Shown here: positions 1 to 13,258 of the stretch, in pieces | Layout of the letters: each line of letters starts with the position of its first letter | Position numbering within the stretch: position 1 is the first letter of the stretch | Source: Aquila chrysaetos chrysaetos | Lineage: Eukaryota; Chordata; Aves; Accipitriformes; Accipitridae | DNA length: 64,000 nucleotides | NCBI RefSeq assembly: GCF_900496995.4 | Contig: NC_044023.1 | Coordinates: 24,374,453-24,438,452, forward strand | Direction of reading: 5' to 3' | The notes under the pieces: model-generated | Told to the model about the DNA's origin: nothing | What the model saw: only the letters and a program-made list of their open reading frames with translations | Database searches by the model: none | Position numbers and translations under genes: made by a program

Positions 1-3000
1 TAGCATTAGTCTAACAAGATTATGCAGAATTGTTTTCTGTCATAGTCTTTTCAGAGACAGGAGGCACTGAAGAAATTTAACATTTCTGCTTCAAGGATTT
101 TTCATGGCAGTGAGATGATGCAGATTTGGTATTTGGATCAGACGCTGTCAGTCAACCAGCGATGCTAAGCGCCGCTCAGCCGTTAGCAGCTCATAGGATC
201 AATGAAGAGAACATGCTTGAAATGGGTCAGGTTGGGCGGGTGGTCATTACGGCAGCGCTTGGCTCGCCAGCACCGTAAGAAAAGGACCCTCTGTCCAGTG
301 TGTGCGCCATTTAATTGTTGAGTATTTTAGCTGAGAACAGCATGTAGTGAAGAACAGCCTGGAATAAAATGTGCCTACCTTGGTATAAAAGACGCTGCTC
401 AATCTTTTTAAATTTAAAGAAAGCAAAGGCAAAAAAAAAGTAAGAAATACATAAATAGCAAATCTAGAGGTCGATGTACATTACCGTGAATTCGGGGTGT
501 TTTGTCCTTAGCAAACAGAAAATGAGCTCATGTGGTGCTTTTCACCTGGGAAAGAACACTGGTTTGTAGCACGACAGTGGCACAAGCAGCCAAATCGGGG
601 ACGGACGGAGTGGCGTGGGGGAGTCAGACCTGTGGTGGTTAAAGTTCATCCCGGAGGAGTCAGCGGGGCTGGAGAGGAGACAGCCAGGAGCATTAACGCA
701 TTAGCAGCGTTTCTGGCAGCCCAGCAAAGGGCAAGGGAATGAAATGCACGAAACACAGAAAGGCCTCCAGCTCTGCAGGCATTTCTCAAATGTGGACCTC
801 CTCTTTTTTAAACAAGCAGTATATGGAATGCCTCCTGAAATTAATAGAAGACTTCTAATGAGACAATATATTAGATCAAAAATTACAAGCCTTTTCACTA
901 AGTGTTTACATCCTCTAACTGTTTATTAAATAGTTTAGTTCTTCCTATACCACCCGCTTGGCAAAGGGCATATTGACCAAACAAGCTATTTAGTGTGGCA
1001 GAGACAGCGAAGGGGCTGTTTTGCTGGGTAAGCTAATGCTGTCATCTGCTCCTACCATCGATCTGATGTCCTCTAAATGGTGTAACAAAGCTTGGAAGTA
1101 ATGGGGCAGAATGGAAGGATAAACTTTGTGAATGCTACTTACTTGTTTCCTTGCAGTGGCTTTCAGGAAATAATACTTCTTTCCTACATCTTTGATGCTA
1201 TTTGGTTCAGCATACTAACCTGACCAAAAATCACTGTGTTCTGCGTGCTTCACCCTCGGAGAACTGCAGAAGCGGAGCCCACGCACCCCTGACACCAGGA
1301 CATTTTATTCTGCGTTCCCACCATTTCCTCAGAGAGCTGTGAACTCGGCAAGCTAGAGCATTGCAAGCAAACAGAATGACCAGATAGCAACGATCCACAC
1401 TGCTTTGTCTCAAGCACACAGCGTCAGGGGCATTTTGCACAAGGCACTTTATAGAGGAGATGGCATTGCGTGGCAAGATCTTTTATGGCTGCTTTTACAA
1501 AATCCAATTTAAACTGCAATTCATCTTTAGTGGCAGTTTACAAATCGATGATCGGCATTTCCAGCTGACACTGGGGCCCTGTAAGACACTCGTGCACTTT
1601 ACAGCCTCTTTCCCTTCCTCAGGGTTTCTGTGCAGCCCTTGGCAGCAATGACCCTGCTCTGCTGCTCGAGCTGCGGACGGCACAGCGACCGACGTGCTGG
1701 TGCATTAGCATCTCCTGGCCCTCCCCGGTGGCTGGCAGCACGGGGAATCCTGTGCACGCACTGGCCCAGCTCCGTCTGCCAACACCAGGACCTTCTGCTT
1801 CCCACCACTATTTCGGTGCACTCAATGCTCAACCCAAAGCACGCACCTGATCAGCTGCTGCTGAAGCATTGCTGCTGTTGTTTTTGCTCAGCTCCTTGTT
1901 CCTTGGCAGAGAACAGCGCTGGCCTGTTCAGCATCAGCTCTCTGGAGAGTTTGGGTCTATTCCCAGCTCTAAAACCCGCTCGTTCAACTTCAGACAAGGA
2001 CCACCCCTATGCCTCACTTTCTTTATCTGTTAGGTTGCTCAGGGGCTTCACATGACTGCTGTAAAGCTTTTAACATCTACAGCTGTGAATGTGAATGACT
2101 GCTTCAGTGTTTACAATTTATATTCCTTTTTTTCCATGCCTGAACACGCAACCAGAACAAACCCACTGCATTATACAGCATTTCATATGTTGCCCTCCCA
2201 TGAGAAGTTCTCCTGATGTGTATTTTTCATTTTCAAAAGGAATAAAATTTGTTGTAACGCTGTAGTATCTCTTTTGAGAGGTCAAAAATATGATCTTCAA
2301 AGTTGAGATAAGGAGCAAATTATTTATTTGGATTATGATCCATATCATAGTCCACTCACACAGAATCCCTTCTCTGCATAGGACACAAAGGCCCAAAATC
2401 TAGGAAAGTTCTTTTTAATTATACGTCACCTTTTCTTTGCAGGACAAAGAGACAAATGAAATCATAACGCAATGATAAATTCTCTCTTTTCCAGCCCACA
2501 CTGAGCAGGAGCAGGCAGCGTGTTCAGGCTGACCTCGCCGTGCTCGCTTGGGAGACCGGGGAGGGGAGCAGCCACCTGCGACAGGGCTGTGAAAAGGTCA
2601 GGAGCTGCAGCAATCCATGCGCCTCGCCAGGCTCGCTCCTCTTTCCGTGGCAGGTTTTCCTTCAGCTGCTGTAGGGAACGGATCTGCCTGCAGCAGAGCT
2701 CAGGCAGGTTGCTCGGTGGCTGTAAAGACCAGCAGGATCCTTCCTTGAGTAAACGTGCTGGCGAGAACGTCCTTCGCACGTGGGAGAAGCGCCCGCAACG
2801 GCTTCGGTGCATTTGAGGGAGCGAGGTGAAGGCATGACAGCCGTGCAGTTGGCAGCCTGAGCTCGCCGCAAGCTGCGGTCGAAGGACGTCACCCTCTCTT
2901 GGCGTCGTGTCCCGCGGGGCTGCCGTCGCCTCTGCCCGCCCCGGTCTGCCCGCAGCAAGGCCAGCGGGCGCAGCCACAGTGCCGCAGCCCCCCTGCCCCC

Positions 3001-6000
3001 TCCTGCCGTGGCTCCGCCAACACAGGTGACGGCAGCCGTGTCCGCTGACAGTCCACGTTTCCACCCTGGGCCTTCCCTCCCTCCCTGCCCGTTCAGCAGT
3101 CCCCTCTGGCTCTCCTGCCTCGCTTCTACCGCAGCAGGTCCTGGACCCTCGCCGGAGCTGCCGTTACACAAACAAGGACCCTCAGCCTCAGTCCTCCTCC
3201 TCGAACTGGGTGAGCGCATCCCGCTCAGCACGGCATCAAACCTCCCCGAACTTCATCAGGCCAAGCGTCCATTACCAAATGGGATTTAAATGCACTGTTA
3301 ATTAGGCTCTGCTGTTCGCAGCCTACTCTTACCTCTGCTTTGATGAAACAGGGAAGCCTGCGTCTGCTGAACAGGGAACCCAGGAGCTCTTTGAAGAGCC
3401 ATTACAAAAATAGACCTCAGCAGCTATGAAGTAAGCTTTCATGAGACAGAGTACCTTCCACTCAAAGCCTGGGCTTAACTTTTATGTCTTAACCGATCTC
3501 TGCTGTTAGACAAATTGTGCCATCAGGGAAGATGGAGATGTGCCCAGCAGCGGGGCGGCGTGGAGGACACGGGAGCAGCACCCCGCTCCGGAAGGCGACG
3601 AGGCTGCGCGGGCTCGGATCCAGCCCCGCCGGGTGGAAGAGACGTCCCTGGGAGGCAGCGGCGGGGTGAACAAGCTGGAAGCCTGAGCTCTCCTCCTGGC
3701 TGCTCTCAGCACTCCTCTGCCGGAGAAAAATCAGGCATGGGATCAAAGCAGCCAGAGGAGGATTTCACGGGGGGTGGGCTATCAAAGTGTATGTAAGGGG
3801 GTGCTGGGTCAGCCCTGCAATGTCTGCTATTTTTTTGAACATGTATAAATCACTGTGAGATTCAAAGACAACAGACAGCAGAGGCTGATTCAGAGGTGCT
3901 ACTTTTTTTCTTCATGTCATTAGTTGTTGGCTAAAAGCCTCCAGTTCAGTGATGGTCCCACCACCCCACTACCGTTTTCTTGGCGAGCAAAGTGCACCAG
4001 CCTCGTGCGCAGTAGTGCAGCCAGCACACCGAGAGCTTCGGTCACTGCCTTCCAAGCACAAAAGACAATTCCCTCATTTCCCAATTAGGGAAATGCTAAT
4101 AACCTTTCATTAGTCAAAATGTTCACAGCCCGTGTGCTGAAACATATTTATCACCCCCAGCGGAGCTTATACTGGCAGGTAACACTGCACTGAACTGCAG
4201 TCAGCTCCCTTCTGCTGCTATTTATCTTTCACACAGAAATGCCTTGAAAGCACAAACGAAATCTTTTTGTCTTTTTTTTTTTTTAGTCTACTTCAATGTT
4301 TTCAGGCCAATGTAAATCAGTGGAAAAAAATCTTACAGTTTTATAGAGCAGCATGGAAACTTCCATGAAAAAGCTGTTAGAGTTAGCGGCTGAAGGAGCC
4401 AGAAATAATATTTAAACTTTCTCTTGAACTGTTTTGAGACAGACACGATGAGTAAAATCACTCTGGGCATTTCATAATAAACCAATGCTGATCAAGTTGG
4501 GCCTGACCTAAGGGCAGCATGAAATGCCAGTGACTGCTTGACAGGCAGCTTGGGGAGAGGAGGCAGCAGACAAACCCATTGCAGCCCTGACTGGAGGCAG
4601 GGACACAAATTCAAATAATAAGCCATCAATGAATTAGTCTTTGCTGATTTTGGTCTTCTGCTACAGCAGATGCTTGTTGACGCTAGATAGCTGTTGTTCT
4701 AGCATATGCAGATACCTCCCATTTGGACGCTGATGCTGATCCAATAAATGTTATGAAAATCATGAGTAATCTCACTAGCTCTGAGTTATTCCAATATAAA
4801 AACTATCAAACTGATAAGCTGTGCACAGTTAGACGCACTGTTAGGTCTGTAAAATTTTCCATTCTATTTGATCATCTCCAACAGCTTATTCTTTTGCCAG
4901 CTTTTTGGTTTAGAGTCTCTGTTTGGCTGCTTGGTTCTCAGCCTGGGTGCAATTCCTTTTTTTCCCTCAAAAAAAAAAAAGCTCAACAAAATTAATTCAG
5001 CTACTTACAGAAATGCAAGGATGCTGTGTGCTTTTAAGAAACAGTACCAGCAAAAAGACCCCATAATTAGCATCCAAGCACCAGAAAAGGCAGCGCTACG
5101 ACCCTTTGTTTCTCAGCATGGGATTACTTTACTTCCCGGTGCTAAATTTCTTTTAGTGATTTCCTGTGCGGTTTTTCTGTGTCTCTGAGTGTGCACAACA
5201 TTCAGTGCTCTGTATTCACCCCCAGCGAGAGCTGCAATTAAGGTAACAGACAGTAGCTATCAAATAGGAAACAATATTTTGCATTCCCATGCAGAGGAAA
5301 AATGGGTAAAATAGGTGAAATACAAAGGCAAAAATGTCAGTCCATTAATTGAAGTGTTTCTCAGGTGGTATTTCAGCTCTCCTGCACAGATTTAGCCTTT
5401 TTCAGCTGAAGGACTTGGGAGCAGAGTTTGGATACAAACTGTTCCTAGCCTCTTGTGCCACACATATGCTGATTTTCCACCAAAATGCAGAACATTAAGC
5501 AGTTCTCAGCCTTTGCAGTGCTGGGGTGGGACAGCTCCCTCTGCTCCATCTCCAGTGCCCGGGGTCTGCTCCCCCCGGCCAGGGGCAGGTGTCCCCACGC
5601 TGACACCAAGAGCACCACCAGCCAAGAAAGGCAGTGGTGCGTTATGCTGCGTCTGGAAGGGGAGAACGGTGCCCAGGGGTCAGATTTACTGAAGATCCTG
5701 TAAATCCCTAAGGTAAGATCCGCGGAAATCACTCTGCCATGCAGCTATGTTTTAAATACTTACAGCAACCACAAGAACATCCCCTCCGCCGTGGAAACAC
5801 GGCAAGTGTTGTATCAGAGCACAGCAGCATTTCATCTAGCTCAGTTGTAGGGTAGCCAAAATAAGATGCTCTGGAGGAAGACAAGACAATGTCTAAAACG
5901 CTGTATTGGGTGAACATACCAGAGGGGGAGAGAATCTTATTCCTGCACTTGACCTCAACAAAAGCTGGGATTTCTGCTCCACAGAAGGTGCTGGCTGTAG

Positions 6001-7900
6001 CCAGGATGGGCTTTGTGTAAATCTGTGTGGACCTGAAGGGAGAAGCCAAAGGGCTCCAGAGCTCACACCCAGGGATGCAGGTGCAGCAGCATCACCAGCA
6101 CCTGCTTAAAAAGAGCTTATCTAGGAGGAGAGAACAATTTGGATAATTGAAAATGCACTTGATTCAACATTCTCTCAAGCTCTGGCCCTGCTCATCACCC
6201 AGCAAACCTCCAAATGAATCAAATCATGGCAGCCATGCACCTGACACTACAGCCAGGGACTGAAAGTCAGGAGGTTCTCCCAGATCTGCAAATTATGCCG
6301 CATAATTCTTTTACAAACTGCTCTAGTTTTTTCAGCTTGTATTTCCCTTTTCCTGAAGGCAGTCCAAAGAACATAGGGCGGCAGTCAAAGGAGTCAAACA
6401 GTAGGAGGGAGTCAGCAGCAAGGCCACTTTGAGTAAGACATCATTCCCCAACCTTGCTGCTGCTCCAACATGCATCATTTATTTTCCCACAATTAATTAC
6501 TCAGAAGTGGAAGAGAGGGTGAATATCTTTTCACTGGGCTCTGGCCCCCTCAAGCACTTTCCAATGTTGGTTTAATTAGAAATACGTTTTGCCATCAAGC
6601 TCTACAGCTGATCACGGACCTTCTGCCCGGAGCTCTGAAGCTCACCAAGGGCATGAATTTGTCCTGTGCCTCCTGCCAGCCCACGCTCCCACCAGGAGCA
6701 GTTTGTCCCAGCAAGCCTGCTTGTTAGTAAACACCAGTGGTCCCCAGCACTTTCAGCATCGTCTCGCCAAGATGCTGATGAGTCTCCAGCAGCCACTGAA
6801 GATATATTTCCCTGAATCACAGCTTTGCTAACTGTGCCTCAGCAAAGACTCTCACTGCTCCTCGTGCTGCTGTGCGTGTCACCTACAATGCATTTATCTC
6901 TTCATTTTACCGAGTTAACTGCTGCTCATCAAATAAACAGGTTGTAAAATAGCTAGAACAAGAGAACTATGAACAGGCAATTTTGGCTCCCAGTCAACTT
7001 AGCCTCTTTATGCCTGGATTTATATATTAGCAGTGAAACTAAACAGGGAAAGAAAGAGCAATTTATAACCAGAGCACCTGCAGAAAAAACAGCTCCAGCC
7101 ACTTTGTGGTACTTACAGTGCAGAAGCAAGCCTCCTTTCTGGACGGTGATAAATAGATATTGATAACTCAGCCTGCAAAGAAAACTCTTTTCCTGTCTAG
7201 GGTAGAGCTGAGATTCCCAGACTTTCCAAACCCAAATTCAATGCAACTGAAAAGTACAATTCGGGGTGGAGCGGGGGAGGGGGGGAATCTACAGGTTTTT
7301 AAAAATTATTGGTTTGGATTAACCAGAAGTTGCCACAATAATTTAAAGTTCTTCTACTACTGCTGCTTCTGGTTTGCCTCTTCCCTTTCTATAATTCAGT
7401 CTTCCAAGTAATGACTCTTGCAACAAAAAGTGAGTACATTTCATTTTGATAAATTCAAAATAAAGTGTTTTTCTAAGTCAGTTTCCAATGACAGTAACTC
7501 CCTTTCCTATAAAACATGTTAAACACTTAACACTTGCTTCCCCACCAAAAAGTTCAGTGAAAATTTTCATTCAGCTTTATCTGCAAAATTAGGATAGATG
7601 AACTTGTGTGATATTTGCCCTTCTTTAATTTGCAATTTAATCAGACACATCTGCTAATTAATTCTCTATGAATTAACAAGCAGCAGGAAATATATTCATA
7701 CACTAACATGTGACCTAATTGTGAAGTGACAATAACTGATGTTGATGTCCCTGGCTTTTATGTGCTGCTATCTAATTGTAGGAAAAAAATCTTCCATACA
7801 TTGTTGAATTTACTGACCATAGGTGACCCTCGTATTTCTGCTCTGCTCTTGCAAGGGCACCCATGCCCAGCCAGCCGTTCAACGGGGCACCCCTCAACCC
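1..7900. other. Gene-free DNA, 1-7900
   Basis: No exon, RNA gene or recognisable mobile element. Mostly AT-rich with CpG-richer patches at about 2860-3060 and 3540-3660. Open frames here are short and overlap each other in several frames without family motifs. An AT-rich stretch at 7620-7710 contains homeodomain-like TAATTA. Confidence 0.6.
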
Positions 7901-7937
7901 AGGATCACCAGGTCCCACTGCCCTTCCTGGGAGAAAA

Positions 7938-7953
7938 GGGGGGGGGGGGGGGG
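7938..7953. repeat. Run of 16 G
   Basis: An uninterrupted G16 tract on the plus strand. Its length is likely to be error-prone in sequencing. Confidence 0.85.
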
Positions 7954-9582
7954 AAGAGAAATTGTAGGAAGTTTATATTTCTGAGCCTCAGGAAGTGCTA
8001 TAAACAGAGAAGATGAAAGAAACAAGAATGATTTTTAAGCAGTCTTTAAAGCAGCTGCTGTATATGCAGCTACAGCAGGTAATGTAGAAATCGTTATCCT
8101 GCCGTGCGGGTGAGCGGAGGGGCTGCGGGGTGCCCCTTCCCGGCACACGGACAGACCCGTGCGAGGTGGGATGCGGCAGCGAGCACCCGCTGAGCTCCCC
8201 GCGGGCGGCCGGCATTGACACGGCTGTGGTCAAAATTCCCTTTTCCTTGGAAGCTGCGCCTCGAGACCAGATCCCCGTCCCAGTTTCTCTGCTCGATGCC
8301 AGTCCTGTCAGAGGCACAAGTGAAGAGAATTTCATCGTCCCTCGGAGGCTTCGGCAAAGAGGCTGTACATTTTTTAATGGCACCATAAACAGGCACTCAT
8401 TCCCTGCTTATTTGTGCATCTTCTGGGCAACTGGATGAGCAAAAGCCTTTGTCACCACTTTTCCCATCAAAACCCTAGCCAGACCATTTTAAATGAAGCC
8501 TCACGGGACAAATTCCAGTCCCAGAATCATCTGTTTTCTCCTCCGGTCTCATGTTGACTGGGACTCCCAGAAATCATTTAACAGGCAAAAAGAGCTTGTT
8601 GTCGTCGTTGCCAGCCATTAAGTATAGCTAGCTCTTGCGTTATTTCTTTCTTGTTATTACCTTTCTGCATTATTACCTTTCTCATCCGTAAACCCTCAAC
8701 TGCACATTTGTTCCCCACCGCAGAGCTGTACTCGCTGGGCTGTGCGGCTCCTCCCGCAGTCGTGGCACTCTGCACTACTCGCTGCCAGCTGATGCTCTGC
8801 TTATAATTACTGAAGGAAAAAGAAAGAAAGTAATGGTATTAATTAAAAATCTATTGGAAGCATAAATCAGTGGAAGTTCAGTGTGGCAGATCATCACAGA
8901 GGTCATACCCAAGTTTTCTCGTTCTGTAAATAATTTCACCATATATTTGTACCTGCTAAACTGTGTTTCCTTCTCTGCATAAACAGGGGGTAAGAAAAAT
9001 TGCATTTTTTACTTAAGCCAGTTTTCTCCATATTGCTCAGAGCTTTTCACTAAAAGGAAAAGCTATTCCTGTGGTTGCTCCACAACAGACAACTGTTCCA
9101 GCCTCCAAGAAACCATTCGGTTCCTTCTTGTAGAGCAGACCTGAAGGCACGCAACTCCTGCATTACTGCTGGATATCATTTACATTTATAGAGAGGCTTC
9201 CTTGCTGAATTTAACTGAATATGGAAACTTTATGTAGGAGTCATCCTTCTCCCAGCTCTGAAATTCACCTGACTCCAGGGAGAAATACAGTAACTGCTTA
9301 AAACCAGCGTACGAGTACTTAATAGCTTGGGATGAATGGGAAGAGCAGCAACGACTGGGTTTCGCAAAGCTCTCCTCCGGTCAACTGCCAACCAACCACA
9401 CACAAGAAGGAGCAAAAGGCGTGAATCTGCCTTAAACCAAGAGTAGAAAAAGGTCTGGGGGGTTTGCTCCGCTCTGCACAAACTAAGCGGGCACCTGCCG
9501 GGTGGGTGAAGGCTCTGCTGCCCGAGAAGCGCCTTGGAGCCGCGGGTGCCCCACAGCATGGCCCGGGGAGGAGGAGGAGGAT

Positions 9583-9629
9583 GACCAGGACCAGGACCAG
9601 GACCAGGACCAGGACCAGGACCAGGACCA
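9583..9629. repeat. (GACCAG)n hexamer repeat
   Basis: Seven perfect GACCAG units and a partial one, preceded by a short GGA run (9566-9580). Every reading frame yields a dipeptide repeat (for example QD, RT, LV, PG), which explains the overlapping open frames here; none is taken as coding. Confidence 0.9.
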
Positions 9630-12318
9630 CCTGGCAACCCGGGGGCAGGGCAGGGAGCCAAGCCTGGTGTCCAGTGCCTCGTGTGAAGCCTCTGAAACAC
9701 TGCATCAGCAGAGACCATCCCACAGACTGTTTCATAATTTTTTTCCCCAACCAATGCCATCTGGGTCATTTGAAATGAATTCACAACTAATTTGGGGCTC
9801 ATAAAAACTGTTGCTGGGTGAAGTTATTTGCTAAAGAGACCCAAGCCCAGCAAAACCCACATGTGCTTTTTTCTAACAATTCTTCAGTAAGTACTTGAAA
9901 CTGGCTGTAAATGGTACCAGGGTCACTGCAGATGCTGGAGTCTTCAAAAACGAGGACAAAACAGGGGGTTTCCACCAGTCCCTTAGCCCCAGCTCTAGAA
10001 GAGAGGAATTACCATCACAATATGGAAAATTTCTACATCATCTTTTGCAGCAAAACCATCTCTGTTGTTGTTGGCCCCTGCAGCTCCACTCAGCCTGGCT
10101 CTGCAGAGGGCTGGCCCCATGCGGAGGGGTTTGGATCCAGCCACCGCACTGTCGGATGTTATGGCCACAAGCCTGAATTTCCCATTGGGAAAGTAAGACT
10201 GTCTTCAAGTACAAATCCCTGGCCTGTGACATCTTTTATAATGAAACAGGCTCTACTTTCGCATTTGCAATGAGATGTAAACAGCTTCTGTTTCCGACAG
10301 CTTGGCCTTTCATTGTAGCTAATTTGCACATTTGTATTTTGAATAAAACGGCGCCTGGCCGCTCTCCCCGGCTCAGTAATGAGATTTTCTGCCCGTCAGA
10401 GATCCTGCACACTCAGTGGCTGACATGTTTTCTAGATTGCATAATCTATTGTGGCTAATCAGCCTCACTACTGGTGCTTCTTTTTTCATACATCAACTCA
10501 CTGGTAGTAGTCAGAAAATATTCTTTGCTATAAAACACTTTGTTATCGTACTGAAAGTCTCTTCTGGAGAAGTGAGGTACTAAGACAAAAAAAAAAAGGG
10601 AAAGCAGGTTCCTCCTCCTTAGCAATACTTATGGATGTTTTCTTTTTCCGTATAACTTCGGGGAAGAAATGGTGCATTTGACCAATTTTGTGGAAACCTC
10701 GTCTCTTTAAGCTGTCCCAGGAAAAGCTGAAAGTCTCTTTCCTACCCCCACTCCCGACATCAGGGTTCTCAGCCCACACTGTACTACTGTGATTTAAGCC
10801 CCTCGGCGCAGCAATAGCACTCACGCACAGACCAGCACGTTCTGAGGGGGTGCAGAAGCAGGGCGGTGGGGGACCTGGTGTGCAGGGGCGTCGTGTCGAA
10901 TCAGGGAACACTTCAGAGCATCCCAGCCAAGGCCGCTGATTCCCAGGGTTTTCCTTAGCTTAATAGTATGCAGCAAGATTTATGATTTCTTCCACTATCC
11001 ATGCCTACAGTGAATAACATAGTTAAGAAATGCAGGTGAATAACTGCAAAATAGGCTAAAAGCCAAATTAACTGGAGCCTCGTAGACAATATTGCTCACC
11101 ATCCCACTTTCAAAGGGAAAAATAATTAAAGTGACTCTATTCTTTTTACTACTAAAATTTCATTTGGAGTAAATCACAGTTCTCTGGCAAACTTCTAATG
11201 GGATAAAGGCAGAGGGATGGCAGGCAGCAGACACTGAAGAAAAATGGAAAGAGACTCGCTGAAGTTAGCATTGAGGAGGTGGGGGAAGATGGTGTCCCTT
11301 CCACACGGATGGATTTACGCTGCTGGAAGGTAGGATAAATCCCATGGCCCCCTTTCTGACACGGAAAGCCTCTGAGAATTACATTGCCTAATCGTTTCTG
11401 CTCTGCTGTCTGCAAGCCATTTCTTTGCCTTCTGGTTTTCAGAGGCGTGCAAGTCAAAAGGAGACGTTTTAATAAGATCCAGAATGAGTCAGCTTGCAGA
11501 GATGCATCTCAAGATCCCGTTCTGCTAAGAAATAGAGAAAACAGGAGCAAGACAGTGTGACATTTATTCATTTATGATACATATTACTAAGCAGAAGAGA
11601 CTTATTTCTCCAGGGTCCCATCTCACAGCCCGTGCAAACCAAACGCAGCATGATTTTCCCACAGCCACAGCACAAAAGCCATTCTCCTCCCTGAAATAAC
11701 TTCTGATTCCCCACTGCGGGCACCAGCAAAGCCACGGGCACAGATCATCGCTGGAGACACCCCGCAGCTGTCGCCAGCTCCCCCAGCCCTCGGACTGGGA
11801 ACAGGCACCAGCAGCAAATGGGAACGTGCTGCTCCCCTGCTCAGAGCTGCTGCCCTTCCCATCCGCCGCTGCCCGCCGCTCGCTAACGATGGCTGCAACG
11901 GCTTCAATTTCTCTTTTTTTCAGAAGAAAAATGCTGTTGAAGGTAATCAAAGCTGTATGACCCAAATGCTGAATCTGATAGTCCTTTGTGCAGAGACTGT
12001 AGGTTGGAATTTAAAAACACTTTCTCAAGTATCTTCTAATCTCCCTTTAAATGTTATTCCCATAAAATTACATTTATTTCATTCTCCAGAAAATTTGGAG
12101 ATTACTCTATAGGTTTCACTAAACAATTATAAAAATTAAAACTCTAAAAAAACCCTCTAGTTTATTTGTACTTGTCAGCTAATACAATAAAAACAGTTAA
12201 AAAATCTGATTAGACGGCTACTTGGAAATAATCCCAGAACATAAAGGAGGCTTAAAAAAAAAGATCAAAACATCATATTCGCAGAAATATGTAGAGCAGA
12301 AATAAATTATAAAGATAA

Positions 12319-12336
12319 ATGGATGGATGGATGGAT
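12319..12336. repeat. (ATGG)n microsatellite
   Basis: Four and a half ATGG units in the AT-rich block 11990-13070. Confidence 0.8.
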
Positions 12337-12754
12337 GTAAGTTTTAAGGATTTACTTCCAAAGGAGAAAGGCTTTCCTAGGGCATTCACCTGGGATTCAC
12401 AAGATAATACTTTCTGTCCCCAGCTCTGCTGCATCTTCTGTAACTCTGTTCGAAGGATGTCATCTCACCATGACGCCAACCTCCGTCTGTAAAGAGGATG
12501 ATAATACTTGATTGCACCACAGGGATGCTGTAAAGGTAAACTAATCAGACCTTCTTAACAGAGCAATATTAGTTCTCAGTCCTCCATGATCCAAACTTTT
12601 TCCTATAAATCTGCTTTGCAAAGGAAAAACTTTACATTAAGCCACAGAAATACTGTCATGTGCTGATGAGCAGTATCCCCAAAGATCAATTTTCAAGGAC
12701 ATGGAACAGACAGATGGAGACAGACAATGGAAAATAATATTTGGACCAACTTGT

Positions 12755-12794
12755 CAAAAAAACAAAAAACAAAAAAACAAAACAAAACAAAAAA
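12755..12794. repeat. A-rich simple repeat with C interruptions
   Basis: Runs of four to seven A separated by single C residues, low-complexity DNA in the AT-rich block. Confidence 0.8.
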
Positions 12795-13216
12795 CCAGGT
12801 GTCATTCCTCACTGAAAAAAAAATAAAAATCAGTGTGACAAATTTTCAATACAAGCACTCTGAAATCAGGGGAATTCATGCAAAGCTCTAAGAAAACATG
12901 ACATGAGAAAGTCTGGAGTCAAATAAAATCTGTTCCCAAAAAAACAAATTTCAAGATTCAAAAGTTGTGTTTTTCCTTTGATCCTCATTAATTATACTAA
13001 ATATATTTAACGCATAAAAGTTTAAAGGAATATGTGCAAGAGAAATTTTTTTTTTTTATCGCAACAATTAACTGAAGCAGTACCGTGGTTTGGTGGCCCC
13101 GAACGATGTGATCCCTCCGCAAGCTCGCGAGAGAGAAAGAAACCCACCACCGCTCCCCGGGCAGGGCTGCAGCCCCTGCCCCGTTTGCCGGCAGAGCCCC
13201 CCACCCGCACCCCGGC

Positions 13217-13258
13217 ACGCCGACGGCTCGGCACACGCCGACGGCTCGGCACACGCCG
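13217..13258. repeat. 18-bp CpG-rich tandem repeat
   Basis: Two full copies and a partial third copy of ACGCCGACGGCTCGGCAC, in a CpG-rich segment (about 13090-13340) that directly follows a 1-kb AT-rich block. Confidence 0.85.

Larger units (their letters stand above)
7901..13000. other. Gene-free DNA, 7901-13000
   Basis: Contains the G16 run, the GACCAG repeat and, from about 11990, a block of about 1 kb that is strongly AT-rich with A-rich simple repeats. A small CpG-rich patch lies at 8100-8220. No coding region can be supported. Confidence 0.6.

Noticed and set aside
2462..3231. Overlapping 189- and 200-codon minus-strand frames
   Set aside because: Two different frames are open over the same CpG-rich DNA, which argues against either being selected as coding.
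9230..9804. 190-codon minus-strand and 100-codon plus-strand frames
   Set aside because: They owe their length to the GACCAG hexamer repeat, which is open in all frames.
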